Source: Ananas comosus (lineage: Eukaryota > Streptophyta > Magnoliopsida > Poales > Bromeliaceae). From it: a stretch of 64,000 bases of DNA. Positions within the stretch are counted from its first letter, which is position 1. Each line of letters starts with the position of its first letter. The notes below the pieces were generated by a model. The model searched no databases. It was not told the origin of the DNA and was given only the letters and a program-made list of their open reading frames with translations. The translations under genes and the position numbers were made by a program. The stretch covers positions 1,343,393 to 1,407,392 of the forward strand of contig NC_033624.1 of the NCBI RefSeq assembly GCF_001540865.1, read 5' to 3'. Positions 26,589 to 37,800 of this stretch are shown here, piece after piece.

Positions 26589-28984
26589 TATATATATATT
26601 TATATATCCAAATTAGATGACATGCACTTGTAAGTTTATGGGCCAAAAAAAAAACATGCCTAAATTGGTAATTAACAAAAATAAAATTCAATATATGATT
26701 TTTTTTGTTTGATTAATTAGTGTTATTGTACTTAATTATCAGACTAGTCATGAGGTCAAGCTTAATTCCTCCTTAGGGCATGTTCGTTAGTCATGAACAC
26801 TTAACGGCCATACCTAACTCAATTGGTTAGGAACTTAAGAGCTTAATGGTAGGTATATATCCAATATCCCAACTTTGAAGTCTAATTATTTTATATTTTT
26901 AACTAAGTTTATTTAAAAAAAATGAATGATAACTATTTGCACCTTATACCTGTATGATTTATATGTCACACTTATTTGTCTTAAGCATGACATATAAAAT
27001 GCGAACACATTGATATATATATAGACAGAGATTATATGATAGACTACCTAAAATCAAATTAGCCAATGAATATGAAGGTAACTTTTCCATCTAAATTCGG
27101 GCGAAAATTAATCACCACTGATTTTGTAGAGAAGCGATGAAATGGATTAAATTTGGTCAAAATGGAAGTGGAGAAAGGCTAAATTGTATTCCCATTGAGG
27201 AACACTGTACACCAACAGCAACCGCTTCGGATACAATCAATTTAGGTTGTTGGAATCAAACAAAAAACTTTTATAGTCCACGTACAACATGTTGGCTAAA
27301 GCAAAGTTCAAAATTTTGGTCACATTTGGGTAAATAAATTCGAGCTAAATTCGAACTTTGGACCACGTAATTAAAAACATTTGCATTAATTATGAAAATT
27401 GTACAAAATTACTGTTAGGCTTGGTCTATAGATTAAGTCTACAGTACAATCTTATTATTAGTTTTTTTTTAACTGTTTGTAAAATATGAAAGTCTTAAAT
27501 TTACTGTTATTATTGAAAAAAAAATTCTTTATTGTTGTTACTGAAACATGATTTGAGGTAAAACAAAAACAAAAAGTTAATAATATCAATAGACGAGGCC
27601 TCAAATTTTGCAACACGCAACATTTTCTTTTGCGATATATCTCTTCATTAATTACACCCAACTCATCTAATGATGTTGTCCTAATCGCTCCAAAGTTGCT
27701 ATCCACCAACTAATTTTAACTCTTTTCCTTTTTTTGGTAAACTTATTATTTAATTCATAATCATTTGTTAGAACAGTTATACAAACATGCCATTTTTATG
27801 CATGCAGTAATATATATATTATATATTAATTAATGTGTGGTAGATGCAATCTACCAAGTTGTCCACTTCTCTCCTATCTACTTTTTGTTGTAGAGAGAGT
27901 TCTAAGCAAAAATAATATAATGTTAGGCTCAATTTGTATATATATATATTGATTATTTTTATCTCTCTCTCTCTCTATTGTCTTCTTCATTGTAAAGAAA
28001 TAGAGTTTATGGCGCGCATGCGAAAGAGAGAGAAAAGTTTTAGGTTGTTAAATTTTCTACTTAGGATCAGAAGCTAGCATTCATTATTTGATAGCAATGA
28101 TGGTTAATTAAGATGATGATTAGTTGCTAGAGGTTTGAATTGCACCTAACCACGTGCTTTGATGTAAAATAATATCTAAATAAATATGGCATCTGATACC
28201 CTGATAATTTGTCTTTGTGGAATGATAATGTATTGCTCAACTAATGTATCACGCATAAAGTAATAATGATTTACAATAGAAGCACACACGAGAGATACCC
28301 AGAGATTGGTTTATCGAAAACGCTTTTGATCATTTTCAATTAAGGATATATACGTATATGTGACGCATTAGTTTGTAGACACATTAATAGCCTATAAAAA
28401 CAGTACTTGGGCTAATTATACACCACACTACACTAGTGATCGACAATAAAGTTGAATAATAGAAACTTTTTATCATCAAAAATAGGACCTAAAAAAGTTG
28501 TCAAAATGTCAAATAAGTAGGGATCGAGGTGCGTTAAAAAAAAGCCTATGGAGCTCTAGTGATTATAATATGCAAGGGTTGGTACCAAAAAGGAAAAAAG
28601 GAAATAATATTTTCTTCTTCTTTTTCCTCACTCTTTCATTGAGGTTGGCTTTGAGTCCTTTTCTTTGACCAGTACATCATATCTAGTTTAATTGTTTATT
28701 CCTATCAATTATCCTAATTAATATGAAATCTCATTAGTAAGTAATAACCCAGCCATGTACATAAATCATATTCTATCATTGAAGCAACATTGATATTTCA
28801 CCAATCCTTGCTCAATGCACTCTCCTTGTAAATTTCAACCACGTGACTAATTGCTATATTGAAAATAGAGCCCCTACATGCACAGTTAGATCCCTTCCGA
28901 CAAAAGGAAACGGGAAAAAGTTGGGTTTAAATTAGAAGTGTTGGTTAGAGTGGATTTAAGAAGCTTCCTTTGAGTGGCCGGAGA

Positions 28985-28985
<1 letters not shown>

Positions 28986-29060
<75 letters not shown>
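28986..29060. repeat. Compound (TA)n(AG)n microsatellite
   Basis: A TA run (28986-29011) passes directly into an AG run (29012-29060), next to a truncated foldback MITE and an N at 29073. Confidence 0.9.
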
Positions 29061-29065
<5 letters not shown>

Positions 29066-29468
29066 CTAGAATNACATCATTTGCCTAATGATCAAAGGGT
29101 TTCAAAATTTGTAATTTTAATGATCGATAAGAGACGTTTTCTCGTTTAACGGCGTAAAGATATCCAAATCAATTGAATTTTTGTTAGAAAATTCTTTAAA
29201 CTATTTAAAACAAGATCTATACTCTTGATCTTGATTACAAGACTCCTATCATTATTTTTTAAAGAGTATTCATTTTCAGCCATTCATTTTTCTGTTCACT
29301 TGATGGATAAAAGAATAATATCGAAAGTGCGTGAAATTTGATTTCTAGGTAGTTTAAATGGTTTAGATCATATTTAACGGAGCCGATCGTCAATTTGGAA
29401 GCTCTATCATTTAAAACAAATCGGTAGTAAAACGGCTTATTTACTACTGATAGTATTCTAGCTCAACC
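29061..29468. mobile_element. Foldback MITE, left arm lost at an N (29073)
   Basis: The right arm is intact (cggagccgatcgtcaatttg, ctactgatagtattctagct, then (TA)n). On the left only 'ttttgctagaat' remains before the N, and the sequence resumes inside the element at 'acatcatttgcctaatgat'. About 130-150 bp of left arm are missing compared with the other copies, so the N hides a gap inside the element. Confidence 0.65.
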
Positions 29469-29483
29469 CTATATATATATATA

Positions 29484-29809
29484 GTGTAGGATTACTATAC
29501 TATTGGAAGTACGTATAGAAGATTTAATACTTCCGATTTTTTAACCCTTGGATTAACAATTGTACGTTTGGGATGATTACAGTCCCTTCTAGGGTTGAAT
29601 CTAGTGGTCCCTACAGGATAATAATATTAATCCAAAAATTAAAAATAATTAAAGGAACTGATCTAAGGGTCAAAAAGTCGAAAATACCAAATCCTCTATA
29701 TTTTCGATAGCATAGTAACTCTACTCTATACTGTACAATTCTTGATCTAAGGGTCAAAAAATCGAAAGTATCAAATCTTCTATATTTCCGGTGGCATAGT
29801 AGCTCTACA

Positions 29810-29812
<3 letters not shown>
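29484..29812. mobile_element. Short TA-flanked MITE with duplicated right end
   Basis: The left end (gtgtaggattactatactat, then acttccgattttttaaccc) mirrors the right end (cgaaagtatcaaatcttcta, gcatagtagctctacac). The right terminal ~68 bp occur twice (about 29659-29727 and 29744-29812, both starting gatctaagggtcaaaaa). It has relatives at 54.2 and 55.6 kb. An N at 29845 lies in the following TA tract. Confidence 0.65.
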
Positions 29813-29844
<32 letters not shown>

Positions 29845-30427
29845 NTATATAGTTTATTATTAATGGCTATTTACTAACCAAACATCTTTTTTTTTTATGC
29901 ACATCAATGCCGGAAATGAACGTGTGGTATATCAAGTAGTACAAATGTTTATTTCCTGTTGAATATATTGAAATTACTATTTTTTAACATAATATCGGAG
30001 TAGAAAATTTCTGAGTTCGAGTTCCGTCAGACTCTAAATTTTATTTAATTTTCTCTCGATAATTAGGTTTATGTTTTGAATCTATCAAAAAAATCTCAAT
30101 CTCCGATACCAGGAATAACAATTATTTCACATAATTACACATTTCCAAATACTTGCCATGCTAGTTTTATAAACAATAACAATATGTCTTGCCTGTAAGT
30201 ATATATATCTCACTCACACTCGCGTGCGCGCACACACACACTACATCTCCATCTAAATCAAGCCAAATAATGAGACTCTTCGCATGAATTATAACAAAAA
30301 AGAAAATTTAATTTTGTACACTTCGCATTGTTTCTAAGCTTTTCTCTCCCGCTATCTCATTACTCACAACAAGGACGTACACAATTTAAAATACTGAATA
30401 TTCTGTAGGGGGAATATTGCGCTACAA

Positions 30428-30712
30428 TAAAATATATTTTAAACGATGCTTTTTAAACGACGTTTTATTTTAGCGTCTTTAATATTTGGCATTTAGTGAC
30501 ACTATGATTAAGCGTCGCCAATAAATATATTTTTATCAAATATTTACAAATTTTTTCCGACGCTATATTAAAACGTCGGTATATTTATCCCGACATATTT
30601 ATTTAACGACTCTTTACTCGACGCTTTTACAAGCATCGAAATTTTTTTTGCCGACGTTTTAAAGCGTCGCTAATTATTGTTTAAAGTGTTGTGCAAGATT
30701 TTTTGTAGTTGC
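30428..30712. mobile_element. CACTA-like non-autonomous element with GCGTCG subterminal repeats
   Basis: The ends read gctacaataaaata (left) and, reverse-complemented, aactacaaaaaatct (right), which resemble degenerate CACTACAA(A/G)AAA termini. Inside are many forward and inverted copies of 'gacg(c/t)ttt' and 'gcgtcg' motifs (for example aaacgacgttttattttagc, gccgacgttttaaagcgtcg). Such subterminal arrays are typical of CACTA-type elements. I could not fix the target duplication. Confidence 0.45.
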
Positions 30713-30794
30713 CAACTTATGTCACACTCCCATGCATGCCCAAATACCGTACAGATGAAAACTAGTGATTGATTTAAATTTCAAATTTAAGACG

Positions 30795-31047
30795 TGACAA
30801 CTAACTAGAACATCATCCTAACAAAATTGAATTACTCAAATAGCTGCTGCACTTTGCGCGCAATATCAAAAGTGTCAAAGGCGAAATAACTACACCGTTC
30901 TAGCCATTTGGCTCGCTTATTTAAGACATGACAACCAACGAGAACATCATCGATCCTTACAAAATTGAATTACTCAATCAATAGCTGCTGCACTTTGCGG
31001 GCATTATCAGAAGTGTCGAAGAAGACGAAATAACTACACTATTCAAG
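30795..31047. repeat. Imperfect tandem repeat, period about 133 bp
   Basis: Two consecutive copies share tgacaac(t/c)aac(t)agaaca, caaaattgaattactcaa, tagctgctgcactttgcg, atatca/attatca(g)aagtgtc and cgaaataactacac. Copy 1 runs from about 30795 and copy 2 from about 30928. They are non-coding. Confidence 0.8.
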
Positions 31048-31850
31048 CACCTTCGATCCGCAATAACAATATTTAAAATCTAAGTACAGGAAATCACTTA
31101 ATAATAATATAATTTGATTTAGAAGGACCGGTCCATGGTGGATTAAGTCTACGCAGTAATTGATTCTTTCGCGAGGGCCCACCTCAGAGCGACCGCACAG
31201 TGGAACTGCGCCACGTGTCCAAGCGATCAACGAGATCTGAGATGGACACGTGTATTGATACCAGATACTGTATTACGTACGTTGCAGTGGGTTTTGGATT
31301 TAGTTCGAATAAAATATTAAAAAATTATTATACGAGGTTCCAAATTTAAATTTCGACCAAACTTTGGGTTTCATTTAATATCACTTCTTTTTAAATTGGA
31401 GCTAGTTAAATGCAGCAAATATAAACAATACATGAGAAAAATATCCCAATATGGTAGTAAACAATGGACAACTTTATTTTGCAATTGATCTACAAGTTAA
31501 TAACAGTGATTATATATAGCTTTTGTGAAAGTTACAATTAAAAATGTGAATTTATCACACCTTCCTGCTGATCAACAAATATTATTATATTAACCAAACT
31601 TATCAAATCTCACTTGGATACATACACCTTTACAAACCAATAGGAAAAGAACAGTTCTACTGCATAACACAAACACTACAAGTTCCTTTTACACAATCAC
31701 TTTGGTGGTTCAGGAATTACACAAGCTAGCATATAGTTCTGATATAGGACATAAATCGCCGTATATTTATCCTTTATTCTATGTTACTTTGCCCTGTAGT
31801 TCAGAAGGATTTACAAAAATTAAGCGTCGCGTTGTTTCTTGATAATTCGC

Positions 31851-34800
31851 TTACAGCGGAATCCATGCCTGCATTATAGATTAAAACAAGGCTGGTAGTT
31901 TATCAAACAATGAGGAAAAACTGAGTTGAATAAAATGTTACGATTATCTAATCTTTTGCCTTTTATGCCCGAAATGTCGAGTGATTCTAGGATGAGGGGT
32001 TGATTTTATGATTCTTCTAAAGTTCGGTGACTACCTGTTCATTCTAAGTTATGTTAATGCTACAGAAGGTAAGTTTATGCACCTTAATTGACCCAGTTTC
32101 AGTACCGCAGAAAATAGTGTCATTTGCTGCAAGAAGGCATGTAATCTTGCTCCCTGCTGATAATCTGCCTACCTTCTGCTGCTTCTCTCTCAACCAAATC
32201 TACAGAAAGTTACTGTGTTTTACAATCAAAATAATCGAAAGATAAAAAATAAAAAGAATAGCAAATTAAATTGAACTTTACTTTATTTCTCGACCAGTTA
32301 AATCCCCCATTTACCTGAAGTGTCATCGGAGTTCTACTCGAGTTCAAGTAAATGAAGTCCTCCACTATTGCCATTGCCTGCACATCCACTCCCCTCGACA
32401 TTGCAATCGAGACTTGAGGTTGGCGGCGTCTTCTCCAATCCTGGTTTTTTTTCTTCCGTGTCAAATTGAATAAAAATGGTGAAAGCAAAACTTTCGGTTG
32501 GATGCAGAACAGGTACCTTTATGCTAGATCCTTCAACAGTAGCACCAGCCAAGTACATCCAGTCTTTATAAATTTGGATTGAATTTATGAGCTGTTTTCT
32601 GATCCTCCAGATTTTTGTTGGCGCCCTTATCTCGATCTTATTGTCCTCCATTATATCTATCTCCTGAAAAACCAGATTTGTGGATTGAAGAAAACTAATT
32701 CTAGAGTGATTACATTAAGACCCCTTCCTGCTAGCAGCTTATGCAGAAATACTGTTTGAGTAAAGGTGTTCTAAGAAGTATAACAGGTTTGTTATTAAAA
32801 TCTCCTCATTTGCTTCTTGCTGCAGCTGAAGTAGAAACATCAATAGGAGCCTCTGCTAACCCAAAAGCTAATTTTAGCTTCTCTCACAGCTAAAAATTCA
32901 TATATTTGTTAAACACATGCCTGATTTATGTAAGCATCTACATTGTGTAGTAGACAAGTTGTTCAAAACAAATAGGCACTAGTAACCATAAATGCAAGCT
33001 TAACATTGTTGAATGTTGCTGGAAATATATTGAACAAACCTGTATGCTGGAGTCAGCGCATCCAAGGTAAGCTCTCCCCTGGGCTATAGCTACGCATTTA
33101 ACATGTTTATTCTTGCAGATAGTTTGCGCACTTCTTGATGCATGGGAAACCTGAATAATTTCCGCTCAAACATGAAGACAAGATAATATGCTTCCATAAT
33201 TTAAGTATTTCAAATCGAATAATTTGAACTTCATATTTTAAATTGCATAAAAAAAATAAAGAAATAATTTCTTACTTTGATACTGCGGTTCTGCATTATT
33301 ACAATAATTTTGTCACCATAACTGTCCAACTTTTGAACTGGTTCTTTCATCTGTATCACTTCAACACATTCAAGCTTACCTTGTACCGTTTTCCAAACCT
33401 ATAGAGAAAAAATATTGTATATGAGTTTTTATTCTCATGCACTTTTCCAATTTTCAGGCTAAAAGATACAATAATAGTATTTACCCGAATAGATTTATCG
33501 CAAGATCCACTTAAGAGATTGTCCCCAGGTTCAAAAAGAGCAAAGCAAGTCACAGCTTTCTTGTGTTCTTTAACCTCTGTTGCGAGCACCGCTCTTTGTC
33601 GTTTGATGTCCCAGGCCTAAATTTCAACATCTACTTATTAGACCTTGAACCCACACCCCCCAAACCAACCACACACACACAAAAAAAAGAATGTGCATTT
33701 GCTATTTGATATGCTACATGATTTCCATTTTATGCTCAGAGAAAGAAGACATGTTATGTGGCATATATCATCAATCTCGTGCTGGTACTCTGAATATGCT
33801 ACTGCTGTGAGACTTGCAGATATTTACATATATTCCCCTGTAATTATCAGTTTACATACAAATCCCTGCACAATCTAAGTTTTGTTATTTTCCTTCAAAA
33901 ACTGGAATTTTCTTGTAGTTGTAAGGTAGGCCCCCACTAAAAAAAAAATAAAAAAAATCTTATCTCAGACAACTGCTTACCTTAATGGTACCATCAGAAT
34001 AACCAGCATAGAGTTGCCCTTTGAAAAAGGTAATAGCAGTTGCAGCACCATTACCAGCTTGGCCTACTTCTAAAATTTGTGTATGTACACAAGAGACGCG
34101 CTGCAAATTGCCATTAGGTTCAATTAGATCTCATGCAGTTACAGGTCCCAAACAATAAAATATTTGTGTAGAGTACGTAAAAATGTACAGACCTTACGAC
34201 AGCTCTAGGGCATTTCAAAAGGACTACCAAAACTCGAAATTCAGATTTTAATACCTATCAATTTTGATTTCAGAAAAGTCTGTCAAATTCTGTCAAACCT
34301 CAAACTTCATTCTTAATCCGGGAGAATTGAGGACAAAAGGACAAGCATCTTATATGTATAACATATATCTTTCATTGTCAAAAATCTGGGTACTCTTGAA
34401 ATTGAGAACTCTTTAGCTGAACTAACCGGCTTGGTTGGAATGAAGTAATCCGTCACTTTTAGTAACTCTTCAGCCATCCATGTAACAGGAGAGAGGCGTC
34501 TAAGAGATTCCCGTAAACCCTCTGAAAAATTCATCAATTTCTGCTTCCCTGCATTTAAAAAGAAAGGAAAAAAAAAAAAGAAAAAAAGGAGATCCTTGAA
34601 TGGCAGCATGAACGAACAAAAACTGAATTGAAACTCCCGAAAAGGTTGCCGCAATTTGCCCTATATAATTTCCTTCAAACATATTTACTACCTTCAAACA
34701 TATTTACTAATCTATGAATTCAACAGCATCCTTTAGAATTACCTTTACCAGAAGTGTAATTATACACAGAGAGGCAAGCCAGAATCCTTTCATCGAGATC

Positions 34801-37800
34801 TGAACCAGGATGGAGAAAGCGGGATACATCACCTAGCAGGATCTCACAAGCAGAATATCTAAGGTCGTTGGGACCCGCAGTAGCCATTTCATTTCCTAGC
34901 CATGAGGCACATACAAGACAGTCATGGGAAACATTCTTTATTTTGCTTTGCATTCCTTTAGCTAAAGCAGTAAAGACAGAAGTCCCGATTTTGATAATAC
35001 CCCGCGCAGCTCTCGCACTCCATGTACTTGTTTCAGAATCCTGCATGATTTGTGGATTTTATTTTTTTGCATAATTATATAATTTTGAAACCGAGAAGTT
35101 TCAATTTGGTAAGAAAATACAGATATCTAATTTAGTTTGGTTTGACTTCTTTTGGTGCATGGGGACTTTTATATGAATAGCCTGCAAATTCATTTATTCG
35201 AATCTATACATGGCAAAAAGTGCAGCTTATTACAAAAATTTCCTTATCTTAAGTTGGTGCGTGAATTCATGAGAAAGAAGTATCTTAAAATTGGGTGATA
35301 GTGAAATACAAGGGTACATATCTGAGAAAGGACATTTTTAAAGGGCATATGCAGTAATGTAACATAAGTAATTTTGCAGGGGAACACAGATGAATATATT
35401 CAGTGTGAATAATGTGAATAGGAATAGGAATTTCGCTTGAAATACTCACCTGCAGGCAAGGGTCAATCCAGTCAATGTTTCTGATCATGTTCCGATGACA
35501 AATTGATGTTAAGCCGGCCTTTCTTACTAACCAAGCAGCTGTATATGTTTCTCCTGTCCACGAATAAGTTCCTCCAAGATTTGAAAGAATAAATGCAGCT
35601 AGTGCCCGCGTACTGCTATTCTCACCAGAGGCTAATGATTCTAATAGGGCTTCCACTGCCTCCTCTTTAAATACACTCTTACCAGTAGATTTCCCCTGTT
35701 ACATATTGAATATGAATAATTTTTTATCCTCTTTGTAGCTATATTTTCTATTTAAAATAAATTTAGACAAGCATAAATTCCTTTCTGAAATGAGAACATT
35801 AACAATGAACTCATAGTTTCAGTATGGTCGAGTTGCAGAAATGGTAGTTTTTTGATGTTTTGTTTGTAATGATGATGTGGACATGGCTTTTCTTTAGGTG
35901 ATTGACTAACTAAAGGAATTGTTCTGCAGAACACTTCGAGGACTGGAATGTCAATTGAAACTCTGAGGTTGTAATGGAAATCTTGATCAAACTTCAGGGG
36001 CCTAAATTTGTGATTAAATCCTCTGAATATGATATAAAACTTATTTTGACAAGGGCAGTGTAATTTCACATTTCTAAACCGAAGAGGAAAATGGATGATC
36101 ATCCTTATTATATCTCCTACATTTCTCTTTTATAGTATACAATTTTCTTGCCCCTGGTAACTCCAAAAGGCAATCCATTGCTCTGAACAAGGAAAATAAA
36201 TGCACTATACTTTAGGAAATTATACCAGAATATCTAATTGGATCAAAAGATTTGCTGCCAAAAGTCGGTGCTCGAGATCAGATTGACGAATACAGGCCAT
36301 TAATGTATGCATAATGCTAATACCTCCTTGTTGCCGTATCTGTTGAAGAAGATTAATAGCTGAGGACCTGAAGAATATTAGTGCTAGAACTCAGAAAGGT
36401 TAGTTTATTGGATCAGTATATCACCGAATATAAATACATGCAAAAAGTTCTCAGCTTTTCACATCAAGTGCATGTTTGGCCTGGCTGAAGCTTAACATAA
36501 AAAAGTGCAGTTTGTAGAGCTGTTCAAGGACTAACTCTTTTTTTTTTTCTGTGTAAATTATCCTTTACAGCTTCTCACTGCAATAGAAGCAGAACCACCG
36601 AATTGGATCTGCTTCTGGAACCCAAAAGTTCATTTTAGCTTTCTATCACAGCAAAAGCTCCAAATTGTTGGTAAGTCAAATACCTCAATCCTCGAAGCTT
36701 TTGCTTTCTGAATAATGAAAGCAGTTCTGGAAGCCTAACAAACAGGTAATAAAGGCAGTTTGAGGTTTTAAGTGGTTTTATGAAGCAGTAATACAGTTTT
36801 AGTAACATCCTTACCAGTAGCTTTTCTTCACAACAGAAGTAAAACTCCTAGAGTAGAGAAGCTCTAGACAATTTTTAGTAAAATGCCGAGTTTCCAGAAG
36901 CTTATGCTTGGGCGATCATTGCAGAAGCTAGGCCAAACAAGACAAAATGTTGCAAAGAGACTAGTATACTAGATATGAAAAATGCTACAAGCTAATTCAT
37001 CAGTTAGAAATAGATTTGAGTATAAAATATACCGAGGCATTTGAAGAATCTCGTAGAAGTATTCAAGTGCGGTGAATTTCGCACGCCTCTCCTTTCTTTT
37101 GAGGAGATGAAGGAATGGGTCAACAGGAGTGACTTGTGATAAAAAATTTTTGCAGTTTCCATTTAATCGCATACACCTAACAAGAATAGCTGCCAAGGCC
37201 ACACCTTCTTCCAAGTTGTTATTCATTGCCACATTTACTAGCTTAGAGAGGATTGGCAGAGAACTAATTGCTGCCAAGTGAATATTGTTCGTTACATAAT
37301 CAAACGAAGTAACTAAAACTTCGATCATGGAGATTGAAGCCGCTGTCGGTGTTATTGGTAATAACGAAAGCCCCTTTAGGCCTTTTGAATTGCAAGCAAC
37401 CTCCACGAGAGCTGGTAAGATTTCTAAGGTTTTCATCTCCAGAGGTGAAGGGTTTAACAAATAAATAAGAAGAGCGACTTCATGAACATTTCTCTTTAAG
37501 GCATTACCCAAATCATATAGAAATGATTCCTTTCTCTTAATGTCTTCTAAAATACTTCTGTCTTCTGATATTAGTAGAAGAAGTATGTACACGGATGCCC
37601 TGATCACCTTCTCCTTCTTGGAGGTTGAAATGCTATCCATTAACTGCTCGAGGATATCTCGTTTTATTGTACCGTACATAAACTCTGATTTACCTTCTAG
37701 CAAATCCAATATATTTGTAAATTCAAATTCAGAATCTGCAAATTTTAATGCTTTCTCAAACCTTTCCGAAATTTCTATTTGAGTATCTTTCCCACAAGTC

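Larger units (their letters stand above)
18008..31850. other. Gene-free, transposon-rich region
   Basis: No protein-coding gene is supported over about 13.8 kb. The first ~300 bases upstream of the UXS start are likely its promoter and 5' UTR. The rest is AT-rich with many short transposable elements, TA and AG tracts, listed individually. Parts not covered by those entries (about 19.1-20.7, 22.0-24.3 and 26.6-28.9 kb) show no feature I can name beyond scattered AT-rich and simple sequence. Confidence 0.65.

Noticed and set aside
30795..31047. Possible CRISPR-like or satellite array
   Set aside because: Only two imperfect copies with no spacers; a simple tandem duplication in a plant genome.
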